A DNA stretch of 64,000 nt from Lewinella sp038528965 (GTDB taxonomy: Bacteria > Bacteroidota > Bacteroidia > Chitinophagales > Saprospiraceae), in assembly GCA_038528965.1 (NCBI GenBank), contig JBCBEC010000008.1, positions 1 to 64,000 on the forward strand, written 5' to 3'. The position numbers and the translations under genes are program-made. Below the pieces are notes generated by a model. That model made no database searches and was not told the DNA's origin. It saw only the letters and a program-made list of their open reading frames with translations. This document shows positions 26,795 through 36,480 of this stretch, in pieces. The stretch's first letter is position 1. Every line of letters starts with the position of its first letter.

Positions 26795-28399
26795 TTACTG
26801 CAACAGTACCTTCTTGGTCAACACCCCATCGCCAGTGCGGATTTTCAGCCAGTATAGACCGGCGGCAAAATTGGATGTATTGATTGCATACGTCGCAACT
26901 GAATTAGGAATCGATTCACTCAAAACCATTTGGCCAGCGGCATTATGCAGCTCCAGGGAAAGGACATTTTCCAGCGTAGCATCAAAGCGGATATTCAGCT
27001 GATCTGTGGCGGGATTTGGGAAAAGCTGAATACTCCCCTCCACCAATTCTTGACTGCTTACGATATCGGAAATTTTTACGGGATAGCTACCCACCATACC
27101 GACGCCGTGCGGCACCCACACCTGATAGGTTCCGTTTTCGGTAACGGTGATAGACGATGTGGTTTCACCAGTAGACCAGATGTATTCTTCGTACCCTTCG
27201 GGTGCCCGAATTTCAACCGACTCCGTTCCTACAGTATGCTCCAAATAAGGCCGGGGCAAGGCGAAAGGCAGTTCAGCAGCCTGTAAACGATAGGTCATGT
27301 ATTCATCTTCAAAATTGAGGCTGGCGACCACATCACCGGCCCTATTGACCATGGTAAAAGTGGGTTCTGGTCGATACACGTAACCCCAGCTTATCAGCAC
27401 CAGGTCATCATTAAGCCATTGGGCATTTCCCATGCCCGGGGCGAAGACGGCACCGTCTGCATCATAGGACCATTCGAGGGCTGCGGTGAAGTCTGAGAAA
27501 TCGAGGGAATACTCTGCCGCTCTTGAATACTGGATCGGCCACCGAAGGTTGCCGTTGTCATATAAGCCAATATTGCCGTTGGGCAAGACCCGGGCGTAAT
27601 GCTGCGCACTGAAGCGGTGGAGGTTCGTCATAGTAAAGGAACTATTCTCTCCACCCAGACGCCACAGTACCTCACCAGTACCATTGGCCCTATCAATCTT
27701 GTAGACAGTAGAGGTATTGCGGAGTGATATGATGAGATTACCATCTTCACCCGCAAAGAGCGCATTGCCGTGCGCATAGTCGAAATCGAAAGGATAATAA
27801 TTTAAGCCATCGGAGTATTCTTCCGGGTGAATGAAATCGGTACTGTGCCAGTTCCATATCAAATTTCCTTCTGCATCAAACTCCTGTATGCCATAACCCC
27901 GTACCGAGCTGTTTTCAACTCCACCAATACCATTAAACGTGTAGCCCCGTAAATCCATAATGGTATCATAAAGCGTACCAATAAGTCTATTGCCATTAGC
28001 CAGCACTAAGAAATCATGGGTATCTCCTCTCTCTTCGTTTACGCCCCAGAGGGTGTCTATACAATTCAATTCCGTATCGTAAGTATAGAAGATGCCAGCC
28101 ACACTTGGCTCATAACCCGTAGAAGTGAAGATACCAGCCTCAGCTTGATACTTGAAATCTACTGAGGTGGATGCTTGGTCTTTTCGGTACCAAGCTACGT
28201 ACCCCAGGGAGTCCATGATAAACATATTGGAGATGGTTTCCGCGTTCAGTTCGAAGGAGTTGGTGAAATAGTGCCCGGTGTAAACTAAGTCTGTTACCTC
28301 AAACTCGTAGCTCGGGAAATTAGGTGGCAGTGGGCGATTTTGGCCCGTTGCCATCAAACTATAAACCCCTAGTATCATGATTAAAAAAAGACGGACCAT
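26795..28399 (-). CDS. Arylsulfotransferase (ASST)-like protein with T9SS sorting domain
   Basis: Start set at 28399 (MVRLFLIMILGVYSL), giving a signal peptide ending at MATGQ and a protein of about 534 aa. The body resembles the Arylsulfotran_2-type six-bladed propeller, with THDFLVLANGNRLI, AHGNALFAGEDGNLI and WSYDADG blocks. In ASST enzymes a His accepts the sulfuryl group; His in THDF is a candidate. The C-terminal about 80 residues (LFPNPATDQLNIRF onward) are a type A T9SS sorting domain, so the protein is surface-exposed or released. Confidence 0.85.
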   Translation of the reverse strand: MVRLFLIMILGVYSLMATGQNRPLPPNFPSYEFEVTDLVYTGHYFTNSFELNAETISNMFIMDSLGYVAWYRKDQASTSVDFKYQAEAGIFTSTGYEPSVAGIFYTYDTELNCIDTLWGVNEERGDTHDFLVLANGNRLIGTLYDTIMDLRGYTFNGIGGVENSSVRGYGIQEFDAEGNLIWNWHSTDFIHPEEYSDGLNYYPFDFDYAHGNALFAGEDGNLIISLRNTSTVYKIDRANGTGEVLWRLGGENSSFTMTNLHRFSAQHYARVLPNGNIGLYDNGNLRWPIQYSRAAEYSLDFSDFTAALEWSYDADGAVFAPGMGNAQWLNDDLVLISWGYVYRPEPTFTMVNRAGDVVASLNFEDEYMTYRLQAAELPFALPRPYLEHTVGTESVEIRAPEGYEEYIWSTGETTSSITVTENGTYQVWVPHGVGMVGSYPVKISDIVSSQELVEGSIQLFPNPATDQLNIRFDATLENVLSLELHNAAGQMVLSESIPNSVATYAINTSNFAAGLYWLKIRTGDGVLTKKVLLQ

Positions 28400-28619
28400 A
28401 AGCTTGTAAGTTTGAGTATGCACTTTTCTAGTAACCAGGTTATGGAGTTGATTTTTCAATTCACCCACGCGTAGTTTAACGGAACTATTACACAAGATAG
28501 ACAGGATCAAGCGTATTGTAAGCAGTATAAGCTACAACACAGCGGTGAAAGGATCGCCAGGGATGAGTAGAAATGCTTTCCTATTACATTTAACCAAGGA
28601 GGCGGCCTCCCGAGAGAAT

Positions 28620-30926
28620 CTACGCCAGAGCGTTCTCATAGCCACTATCCAGGGTATAAAGCAGTGAAGTCTCAAACATATCCGATTGCTTACGCACTTG
28701 CTCCAGCTTGATTTGATCCGCTTTCAGGTTCAAGATATTCAAATCTGCGCGAGGAACTTCGTCCACTAAATCTTTGAAATTTCCGTGCACGTAGTGCAGT
28801 TGTGTATCCTGTGGGATACGGGCTAAAGTCACTAACTTTTGCATGTAGGCTCTGGCGGATTCCATTTCCTTTTCCTGGTTTTTGCTCTGCTTCACCATCA
28901 CCACCAGATTGAGCTTGGAGCGCCAGTTGCGTTGTAGCAGATAGGCCGTCAGGAGGCTCAAGTTGATATCATCTACTGCGTATTTTAGATCCCGATTGGC
29001 TCGGCGAATATCCAGCCAAAGGTTGATGCTTTTTTCCAGTCCCAAACCGATTTTCCGGAAAGGAACGTAGAGATAAACACCAAAACCGTACTCCTGGGCT
29101 TTGGGTAATATGGTGGCTATTTCTTTGTCGTTCTGCTGCTCGTCGGTGAGGCTTAGGAACAAGGTATTGGGTGTAAAAAAAGAGGCCTTTAAGCTTTGCA
29201 TAGCTGTGAGCAGACCGTTGACATAATCGCTGCTATCTACCATGGCCGTATTGGAACTGATATCCTGCTCCATAAAGTAGTCGCTCAATTCCGGAAGGCG
29301 TTTGACCATTTTTTTCTTTTCGCGATAATCTTCGGCAAAACCTAATATTTTGACGGAGCCTTTAGGACGGGCCAGGTTATAAATGGCCCGGTAGGAACGG
29401 ATCACATCATTCACATTGCGGGCGGGTACCAGTAGGTTGGGTTGCCAAGCGCGCTCGTTGGCTTCCGGTAGTTTACCCACCACCTTGGCCGACCATTCTG
29501 CCAAGGAATTGAACATACCACTGCGGGTATCCCCTTCCCTACTCTCCAGATTGATTCGTCGGGTCAAATAAATGTACACTGCCACCACCAACGCAATAGA
29601 AACCAGCCCCACGGTGGAGTTGATGATAAACATGACAAAGAAGCAGCCGATTGCTCCGAGCAGGGGTACCAAAATTGGAATTTTGAGGGTGGGCCGAAAA
29701 CTAATCTGCCCCAGGCCCTGCTCAATCAATACCACTACATTGATCATCGCGTAGGTGATTAGGAAAAACATGGTGAGGAGCGGCGCAATAGCATTCAAGT
29801 CGCGCATGAGCAAAGACAAGAGTACGATTACGGTAGTAAAGTAGAAAGCAAACTTGGGTTCACCCCGCTTGTCTACCTGAGCTAGCTTATCATTGTAGAA
29901 CAGGATATTATTTTGCCCCAGGGCATAAAGGATACGCGGTGCCCCAACTAGAGAAGAAAGGGCAGATGAAAAGGTAGCACCCAATAGTCCGGCCAGTACG
30001 AGTGGTGCGAAATAGGCTTTATCAATGAGTACGTTGTAGTTTTCCAGCAATTCTTGTGGTGTGGCCAAGTACGCTACCAGCACTACCATACCTATATACA
30101 CCAGGTAACTCAAGCCCACGGCAGCCAAAGTACCACGGGGAATGCTATTACGCGGATTCTCTAAATCACCCGACATATTGGCACCGGCCATGATCCCCGT
30201 AACAGCAGGAAAGTAAACCGCAAAAACAATCCAGAAATTACTGCCGGTAAACCCATTTTCGGGCGAACCTTCGTATTTACCAAAGTAGCGGATATCCGTA
30301 TTCACCGGATTATCGATAAACCCAAGGGCAATAGAGACCAAGGAGAGGCCAATGATTGCGAGAATGACGTACTGGATTTTAAAGGCAAAATCAGTGCTGA
30401 TATTGGCGATCATGAAGATGAGCAAAAAGGTGCAGCAATCGATCAATAAGGCCGAATGATGTGGGAATAGCCACTGCCAGCCTTCCCGAAAACCAAATAC
30501 ATACATAGCTACCGCAAAAGCCTGGGCAATATAGAGCGGGATACCAATAGCTCCACCGGCTTCTAAGCCTAACGACTGCGAAATAATAGAAAACGCGCCT
30601 CCAGCTTTGATCCGAATATTCGTTACAATAGAGGACATCGACAAGGCGGTGAAGAGCGTAATTACAGTCGCCAGGGTGATAATACCAATAGCCCCAAAGA
30701 CTCCTGCATTACCCACTACCCACGGGCCGCGCAGGTACATGATCACCCCCAAAATGGTGAGTAAGGTAGGCGTAAAAACCCCTTGAAAAGTACCAAATTT
30801 TTTCGGTGGACCGCCCTCCAGGCGGGGCAGTAAAGCGCGCACGCCATTCAGTGATTTTTGAACCGTGGAAGTGGTTTCGGAAGGTGCGGTTTGTGGTTCC
30901 TTATCCATGATAGGGGCGTTGGCCAA
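28620..30926 (-). CDS. Amino acid permease / cation-chloride cotransporter (SLC12)-like protein
   Basis: A 768-aa integral membrane transporter of the APC superfamily. A cytoplasmic N-terminus precedes GVFTPTLLTILGVIMYLRGP, the TM1 signature of SLC12 Na-K-Cl cotransporters. About 12 TM helices extend to residue 460 and a soluble C-terminal domain of about 290 residues follows, as in the SLC12 family. It probably moves K, Na or Cl ions, or amino acids. Confidence 0.87.
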   Translation of the reverse strand: MANAPIMDKEPQTAPSETTSTVQKSLNGVRALLPRLEGGPPKKFGTFQGVFTPTLLTILGVIMYLRGPWVVGNAGVFGAIGIITLATVITLFTALSMSSIVTNIRIKAGGAFSIISQSLGLEAGGAIGIPLYIAQAFAVAMYVFGFREGWQWLFPHHSALLIDCCTFLLIFMIANISTDFAFKIQYVILAIIGLSLVSIALGFIDNPVNTDIRYFGKYEGSPENGFTGSNFWIVFAVYFPAVTGIMAGANMSGDLENPRNSIPRGTLAAVGLSYLVYIGMVVLVAYLATPQELLENYNVLIDKAYFAPLVLAGLLGATFSSALSSLVGAPRILYALGQNNILFYNDKLAQVDKRGEPKFAFYFTTVIVLLSLLMRDLNAIAPLLTMFFLITYAMINVVVLIEQGLGQISFRPTLKIPILVPLLGAIGCFFVMFIINSTVGLVSIALVVAVYIYLTRRINLESREGDTRSGMFNSLAEWSAKVVGKLPEANERAWQPNLLVPARNVNDVIRSYRAIYNLARPKGSVKILGFAEDYREKKKMVKRLPELSDYFMEQDISSNTAMVDSSDYVNGLLTAMQSLKASFFTPNTLFLSLTDEQQNDKEIATILPKAQEYGFGVYLYVPFRKIGLGLEKSINLWLDIRRANRDLKYAVDDINLSLLTAYLLQRNWRSKLNLVVMVKQSKNQEKEMESARAYMQKLVTLARIPQDTQLHYVHGNFKDLVDEVPRADLNILNLKADQIKLEQVRKQSDMFETSLLYTLDSGYENALA

Positions 30927-31040
30927 GAATTGTTCTGAAAGTTGCTCGTTGAAATATACGAACTACCCGTTGAACTTAAGATGACTTTGGGGCCCGATTG
31001 TACCTACATAAGTTGGTGGTAGGGAAGGGATTAGCCGATT

Positions 31041-31556
31041 TTACAGGTCGGAACGTATCAATCCAAAGCGTACTTCATCCAGCACCACATCATTCTTAAG
31101 GACCGCTGCGCGCGCTACGCCCTCTCGTTCAAAACCATTCTTTTCGAGTACGCGCATGGAAGCCAGGTTGTGCTCATAGACCGAGGCGTAAATGCGGCGT
31201 AGCCCCAGCTCTTCAAAACCCAAGTGAGCGATGAGGCGTACCGCCTCCGAGGCCAAGCCTTGCCCCCAGTAGGGTTCGCCAATCCAGTAGCCCAATTCGG
31301 CGGTACCGGTGTAAACATCTTGAGCAGCGTGTAGCCCCACCAAGCCTTTTATCGTTTCGTCCTGAACGATGGCGCGCACGGCGGAAGTATCTTCCTTAAT
31401 TACTTGCTCAATGAATTTTTCGGCATCAGCTAAACCATAAGGATAGGGCATCCGGTTGCGGACATTGTCCCAGATTTTCTTGTTATTCGCGAGTTCGGCG
31501 ATAGTGGGTGCATCGGCCAGGGTGGGTTCGCGGAGGGTGACAGGTGATTGGAGCAT
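31041..31556 (-). CDS. GNAT N-acetyltransferase (RimJ/RimL type)
   Basis: A 171-aa acetyl-CoA-dependent acetyltransferase with YWIGEPYWGQGLASEAVRL (motif A, Q/RxxGxG/A-like) and YEHNLASMRVLEKNGFEREG (motif B), as in ribosomal-protein N-terminal acetyltransferases. It is a tandem paralogue of the next gene. A TTGG microsatellite lies three bases upstream of its ATG, in the position of the ribosome-binding region. Confidence 0.9.
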   Translation of the reverse strand: MLQSPVTLREPTLADAPTIAELANNKKIWDNVRNRMPYPYGLADAEKFIEQVIKEDTSAVRAIVQDETIKGLVGLHAAQDVYTGTAELGYWIGEPYWGQGLASEAVRLIAHLGFEELGLRRIYASVYEHNLASMRVLEKNGFEREGVARAAVLKNDVVLDEVRFGLIRSDL

Positions 31557-31558
31557 GG

Positions 31559-31601
31559 GTGGTTAGTTGGTTAGTTGGTTGGTTGGTTGGTTGGTTGGTT
31601 G
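31559..31601. repeat. Tetranucleotide (TTGG) microsatellite
   Basis: A perfect TTGG tract runs 31575-31601 (6.75 units) with interrupted units (ttagttgg) back to about 31559. It lies immediately upstream of the GNAT gene that starts at 31556, reading CCAA on the coding strand, and replaces any spacer or ribosome-binding sequence there. Confidence 0.9.
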
Positions 31602-31637
31602 AAGTTATCGTTATTTCTTATATCTAAGTAGGCCAGG

Positions 31638-31655
31638 GGCGCGATTTATCGCGTC
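31638..31655. repeat. Palindromic repeat, cgcgat-type core
   Basis: GGCGCGATTTATCGCGTC is a near-perfect palindrome between the two GNAT genes, with gcgcgat / atcgcg(t) arms. It appears related in style to the 20-bp palindromes at 8152, 26775 and 41645 and to 80-97. Confidence 0.55.
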
Positions 31656-31733
31656 ATAGAGATTTATTCAAATTACGGATATAGCTGACGCTAACAACCT
31701 AAAATAGCCTAGTATCAGGAGAATGATCCAAAC

Positions 31734-32315
31734 CTACCCAAGAACATCCCGGACAGTTTTAGCTGGGCGTTTTCGTTGCGTATAAGCTGGCGACATTTTG
31801 GCAAGGTCAAATTCCGCGCGTAACAAGCCATAAGTAATTTCATCCCAAACTTGGTCATTTTTCAGAATGGCCGCTCGCGCTACTACTTCCTGGCGAAAGC
31901 CATTGCGCTCAAGCACGCGGACAGAGCCACGATTGAAACTAAAAACAGTGGCATAAACTCGACGTAATTCTGATCGAGCGAACCCCAATCCTAGCACTTT
32001 CTGCACCGCTGAGCTTGCCATTCCTCTCCCCCAGTAGGGCTCTCCGATCCAATAGGCTAACTCCGCACTACCACCGTAGGGTGTCTCGCAAAAATGTAAG
32101 CCTACCGTGCCGACGAAACCAACATCCGGCCAGAGGATGGCCCGTACCAATGCCCGTTCACTTTGTTGGACATTATCAATAAAAGTTGCAGCGTCTTTTG
32201 GGGTGTACGGAAAAGGCATTCGATCTCGAACATTGTTCCAGATCTTTCTATTATTCGCGAGTTGCGCCAAGGCAGGTGCGTCACTTGGCTGTAGGGGTCG
32301 AAGTTGGAGCGTCAT
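31734..32315 (-). CDS. GNAT N-acetyltransferase (RimJ/RimL type), tandem paralogue
   Basis: A 193-aa paralogue of the neighbouring GNAT protein. Shared blocks include KIWNNVRDRMPFPY, YWIGEPYWGRG, and VARAAILKND. An extra basic tail (TQRKRPAKTVRDVLG) is absent from the other copy. The acceptor substrate is unknown. Likely arose by local duplication. Confidence 0.9.
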   Translation of the reverse strand: MTLQLRPLQPSDAPALAQLANNRKIWNNVRDRMPFPYTPKDAATFIDNVQQSERALVRAILWPDVGFVGTVGLHFCETPYGGSAELAYWIGEPYWGRGMASSAVQKVLGLGFARSELRRVYATVFSFNRGSVRVLERNGFRQEVVARAAILKNDQVWDEITYGLLRAEFDLAKMSPAYTQRKRPAKTVRDVLG

Positions 32316-32423
32316 GCACGGGCTATCTATATAACATATAACCCCATATGTACAACAATCGTTCCAGAATTTTGGGATTAAATACGCGGGTTTTGTTACT
32401 ACTTTAACGTGAGAGAATAAGTC

Positions 32424-33749
32424 TTACACGAACCGGTTGATGATATTCTCAAATAACTCTTGGCGACCAGAACGCATGGCCGGTTCGTCTTGCTGGGTAG
32501 CAAGTTGAGCTAAATCCATCAGGCTCAGTTGCCCCTCGCTAAAAGCTTTTCCGTTGCCCGTAGAAAAGGAATGGTAGCGTTCGGCTAGTAATTTGCGGTA
32601 GGGCGATTGGGTCAGTATCCCATCGGCGGCAATTAGGGCGCGGGCAAAGGCATCCATGCCACCAATATGCGCGTAGAAGATATCCGCTAGATCTGTAGAA
32701 TTACGGCGCGTTTTGGCGTCGAAGTTGATACCACCTCCCTGCAAGCCGCCCGATTGTAGTAGCACCAGCATGGCCTCAGTCAGCTCTAATACGTTATTCG
32801 GAAATTGATCGGTATCCCAGCCATTCTGATAGTCGCCCCGGTTGGCATCCATGCTGCCTAGCATGCCGGCATTAGCAGCTACCTGCAACTCGTGTTGGAA
32901 GGTGTGCTGCGCCAGCGTGGCGTGATTGACTTCAATATTAAGTTTGAAGTCGTCCTGCAATCCGTATTCGCGCAAGAAGTTGATCGAAGTAGCTGCATCG
33001 AAATCGTATTGGTGCTTGCTTGGCTCCATGGGTTTAGGTTCGATAAAGAACGTACCCGAAAACCCTTGCGCCCGGGCATAATCTTTAGCCATATGCAGGA
33101 AGCGGCCCATATTATCCAGCTCTCGCTTCATGTCGGTATTGAGCAACGACATATAGCCTTCCCGGCCGCCCCAAAAAACATAATTTTCACCATCGAGTTT
33201 GATGGTGGCGTCCAAGGCTATTTTCACCTGGGCACCCGCGTGGGCCACCACCGCAAAATCGGGATTGGTCATGGCACCATTCATATATCGGGGGTGCGAA
33301 AACAGATTGGCGGTACCCCAAAGTAATTTCACGCCACTGGCTTGTTGTTTCTCCTTGGCATAATCGGTTATGGCTTGCAGGCGCCGCTCATTTTCCGCTA
33401 GGGAATCTCCCTCTGTCACCAGGTCAAAATCGTGGAAACAGTAGTAGGGAATCCCCAACTTAGTGATCAACTCAAAACCCGCATCCATTTTATTCCTGGC
33501 CTCTTCGAGAGGGTCTGTAGCGCCCAGCCACGGAAAATTCTTGGTGGGTGCTCCAAAGGGATCAGCGCCCGTACCTCCCAAAGTGTGCCACCATGCTACC
33601 GCAAAGCGAAAGTGTTCAGCCATGGTCTTACCCGCTACTACGCGATTAGCATCGTACCAGCGGAACGCTAAAGGGTTATCGGAAGCAAGCCCTTCGAAGG
33701 GGATTTGACTAATGCCGGGAAAGTACTCAGTGTTTCCTATTAGGACCAT
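32424..33749 (-). CDS. xylA: Xylose isomerase
   Basis: Converts D-xylose to D-xylulose in the cytoplasm. The 441-aa length matches class II enzymes. Conserved blocks are YYCFHDFDL (catalytic His/Asp), FWGGREGYMSLLNTDM, FFIEPKPMEPSKHQYDFD, NIEVNHATLA and GSMDANRGD with the metal ligands. It lies 37 bp after xylB on the same strand, forming a xylBA operon. Confidence 0.96.
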   Translation of the reverse strand: MVLIGNTEYFPGISQIPFEGLASDNPLAFRWYDANRVVAGKTMAEHFRFAVAWWHTLGGTGADPFGAPTKNFPWLGATDPLEEARNKMDAGFELITKLGIPYYCFHDFDLVTEGDSLAENERRLQAITDYAKEKQQASGVKLLWGTANLFSHPRYMNGAMTNPDFAVVAHAGAQVKIALDATIKLDGENYVFWGGREGYMSLLNTDMKRELDNMGRFLHMAKDYARAQGFSGTFFIEPKPMEPSKHQYDFDAATSINFLREYGLQDDFKLNIEVNHATLAQHTFQHELQVAANAGMLGSMDANRGDYQNGWDTDQFPNNVLELTEAMLVLLQSGGLQGGGINFDAKTRRNSTDLADIFYAHIGGMDAFARALIAADGILTQSPYRKLLAERYHSFSTGNGKAFSEGQLSLMDLAQLATQQDEPAMRSGRQELFENIINRFV

Positions 33750-33786
33750 ATTATTCTGTATTGATGTCTATTTTAGAGCAGGTAAG

Positions 33787-35289
33787 TTATTGGGTATCTG
33801 ACTCAAGTCGCAGCAGCTCTTCCAAATCCAGTTGCCATTGATGGTAAGCAGCCTGGTGCGAAGCAGTATTATTGACCGGTTCGTAGACTTGTACCAGTCG
33901 ATTACCATCGACTGCCGCTCTAACACTATTATAAAAACCGGTAGCTACACCAGCCGCCCTGGCAGCGCCAACTGCACCAGTAGTTTCCTGAATTTCTATG
34001 CGACTCCCCAGTAAATTAGCTATCGTACTGGTAAAAATGGCAGATTGAAACAAATTGTCATTACCCACTCGAATGATGTCCACAGCGAGTCCCATCTCTT
34101 GTAGGATTTTCATACCATACACGAAAGAAAAGGCTATCCCCTCCAAAGCAGCCCGATAGAAATGTGCTTGCTGGTGCCGGTTAAACTGGAGGTTATTCAC
34201 CCGTGCCCCGGGTGCTCGGTTGCCCAGCATCCGTTCTGCGCCATTACCGAAAGGGAGAATCCTCAGACCATCAGCACCTGGAGGAATCGTGGAAGCCAGC
34301 GCCTCCATCGAGTAATAGTCCAAACCCTCCGCACCCATTTGCTGCTTGAGCCAACTGTATTGAATCCCGGCACCATTGATGCAGAGCAATATGCCGATCC
34401 TAGGCTGATCCAGACTGTGGTTAACGTGGGCAAAACCGTTCACCCGCGACAGTGGATCATACAAGGGCTGATCTACTACTCCATACACCACCCCGGACGT
34501 ACCACCCGTAGCAGCGACCTCCCCCACTTCGAGCACATTCAAGGCTAGAGCGTTATTGGGTTGGTCACCGGCCCGATAACTCACGGGAGTTCCTACTACC
34601 AGACCGATGGCCGCCGCAGCTTGAGCATTAAGCTGCCCTTGTAACGCAAAGGTTGGCCTGAGATCAGGTAATAATTCTTCTCGAAAGCCAAAGTGTTGCA
34701 TGAGATCCATTGCGGGTGCGTGCTGCTGAAAGTCCCACAAAACGGCCTCGGATAGCCCACTAATCGTCGTGTTAATTTCCCCGGTTAGGCGCATAGCCAG
34801 GTAATCCCCAGGCAGCAGTACTTTATAGATTTGTTCATACAAATGCGGTTCATGGTCTTTGACCCACTTGAGTTTAGAAGCAGTGAAGTTACCGGGGGAA
34901 TTAAGGTAGTGCTGGAGACAGTATTCTTTGCCCAGTTCGTTCCAGGCCTGTTCGCCAATATCTACAGCCCTACTATCGCACCAAATAATTGCTGGCCGTA
35001 ATACTTGTTGGTTTCGATCCACTAATACCAGGCCGTGCATCTGATAGGCAATACCAATGCCTTTGATCTCATTGGGGTCTGCACCAGTAACGGCCAGCAG
35101 GCGACGTGTGGCCTCACAAGAATGCTGCCACCAAAGTTCCGGTGCCTGTTCTGCCCAGCCACGCTGGTGAGCCACGATCTCCATTTCTTGATCCGGCGAT
35201 TGTACTACCCCCACTACAGAACGGTCATCTATCCTGACCAGGGCTGCTTTAACCGAGGAGCTCCCAATATCATATCCAATGAGATACAT
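33787..35289 (-). CDS. xylB: Xylulokinase (FGGY family)
   Basis: Phosphorylates D-xylulose to xylulose 5-phosphate. The start at 35289 (MYLIGYDIGSSSVKAALV) places the actin-like phosphate-1 motif at the N-terminus and drops an unrelated 21-residue extension; the protein is about 500 aa. AYQMHGLVLVD, the catalytic Asp region GDQPNNALALN, and GGTSGVVYGV / ALEGIAFSFVYGM support an FGGY kinase. It precedes xylA, and no xylose transporter or regulator gene lies beside the pair. Confidence 0.93.
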   Translation of the reverse strand: MYLIGYDIGSSSVKAALVRIDDRSVVGVVQSPDQEMEIVAHQRGWAEQAPELWWQHSCEATRRLLAVTGADPNEIKGIGIAYQMHGLVLVDRNQQVLRPAIIWCDSRAVDIGEQAWNELGKEYCLQHYLNSPGNFTASKLKWVKDHEPHLYEQIYKVLLPGDYLAMRLTGEINTTISGLSEAVLWDFQQHAPAMDLMQHFGFREELLPDLRPTFALQGQLNAQAAAAIGLVVGTPVSYRAGDQPNNALALNVLEVGEVAATGGTSGVVYGVVDQPLYDPLSRVNGFAHVNHSLDQPRIGILLCINGAGIQYSWLKQQMGAEGLDYYSMEALASTIPPGADGLRILPFGNGAERMLGNRAPGARVNNLQFNRHQQAHFYRAALEGIAFSFVYGMKILQEMGLAVDIIRVGNDNLFQSAIFTSTIANLLGSRIEIQETTGAVGAARAAGVATGFYNSVRAAVDGNRLVQVYEPVNNTASHQAAYHQWQLDLEELLRLESDTQ

Positions 35290-35556
35290 AGTCTTAGCTT
35301 GGCATTGCTTCCAAAAGTACGTCAATGTGAAGTTGAGACCATACAATTTCATGAAGTATTGTTGGCCAATGCATCACTTCAAGGTAAGAATTAGGACCAA
35401 AGTCTCTGCTTCCAATTATCAGGTAGAAAGTAAATGGTATCGAGACTTGGCTGTTATTTCACACCGTATAAATACTCCCATCGTCTCAAACGATTTGCGG
35501 GAACAGAAGACTACGCTCCCATTCCCGCTCAAAAAGCCACTGTTATACTGACATGC

Positions 35557-35583
35557 CCAAACTTACGCAGCGCCAAAGTTTGG
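35557..35583. terminator. Small hairpin upstream of xylB and near the lipoprotein gene end
   Basis: CCAAACTT (35557-35564) and AAGTTTGG (35576-35583) form an 8-bp stem with an 11-nt loop, 41 bp beyond the stop of the minus-strand lipoprotein gene. It probably terminates that transcript. Confidence 0.45.
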
Positions 35584-35623
35584 ACGGTCAGCGCGTATCC
35601 CATTCAAGTTTGCCCTTTGCTGA

Positions 35624-36145
35624 CTAGTTTTTGCGCTCGCCGCGGAAGATCATGGCCAAGTCCAGGTCCTCTACTTCGGCAGTCCAGGCAAAATTGAGTT
35701 CTCGGCTGTCCTTGTAAAAGACGCCGGCTTCTACGTCGCCATCCATTGGGAAGATGTCGTGTGGCCATAGGAAGATGGTTTCGCCCTCCATTTCGGTTTC
35801 TACCCAGCTGTTGTTAAAAGAGAAGCCTTCTGGCGCCTCGTAGCAGGGGCTGAAGTCGATGAACTGTTCACCGTCTTCGTACAACTCGATACCGTTTCCA
35901 GCAGCATTTTTGCGCAATTCTACCGTGCCGGTGATCGTCTCCATACCTTCTATGGGTTCGTCCACGCCATTGGTGATATTACGCCACTCAATGGTATAAG
36001 CATACTGCCCTACAGCTTGATCCAGATAGTGATCAAAAGTCTGGGGTTGGGGTTCGTTGTCCTGGTCTTTGTTACAGCTACTGGTGAAGGCCGCCAAGCT
36101 TAGAAGAGCAACAACGAACAGTTTGGGGAAAGAGAAAAATTTCAT
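35624..36145 (-). CDS. Small lipoprotein of unknown function
   Basis: A 173-aa predicted lipoprotein with signal sequence and lipobox TSSC (Cys about 24), then KDQDNEP. The mature part is beta-rich (TITGTVELRKN, YEDGEQFIDFSP) and ends basic. It is typical in size of Bacteroidota single-domain lipoproteins; no family recognised. Confidence 0.78.
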   Translation of the reverse strand: MKFFSFPKLFVVALLSLAAFTSSCNKDQDNEPQPQTFDHYLDQAVGQYAYTIEWRNITNGVDEPIEGMETITGTVELRKNAAGNGIELYEDGEQFIDFSPCYEAPEGFSFNNSWVETEMEGETIFLWPHDIFPMDGDVEAGVFYKDSRELNFAWTAEVEDLDLAMIFRGERKN

Positions 36146-36480
36146 GGTTCTAGGTGTTTTATAATTTTAAAAAGTAATTGGTTTTAGGTGTTTTGCCAGC
36201 GGGTAATTTCGTACTGCACTTGTGTGCTACCCTCCCGTTGACGACACAAATGTGCAGTGAAAATCGACGCTTTGAAAAGGCCTTGCAGTGAAACCCGAAA
36301 ATGCATGTGTAAACAATGGTTATGTTGTTGTGATACTTTTGTTACACTTCACGCCTAGTTTTGTCAGCGTCACCAGGAGGGATGCTACACGACAGACAGA
36401 CAACACTTTAGCTCCGTCCTTATTCACGAACCCCGCTTTCGCAACAGCTATACTAAGCGAAGCAATTAAATACGAGTATC
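36146..36480. other. 335-bp divergent intergenic region
   Basis: It separates the minus-strand lipoprotein gene from the plus-strand Crp/Fnr gene and must hold both promoters. TACTTTTG at 36334-36341 matches the Bacteroidota -7 consensus TAnnTTTG, but no TTTG lies at the expected spacing upstream. No gene was seen here. Confidence 0.4.

Noticed and set aside
31041..32315. GNAT pair as part of the xylose operon
   Set aside because: The gaps and palindromic repeat suggest separate units and no metabolic link is evident.
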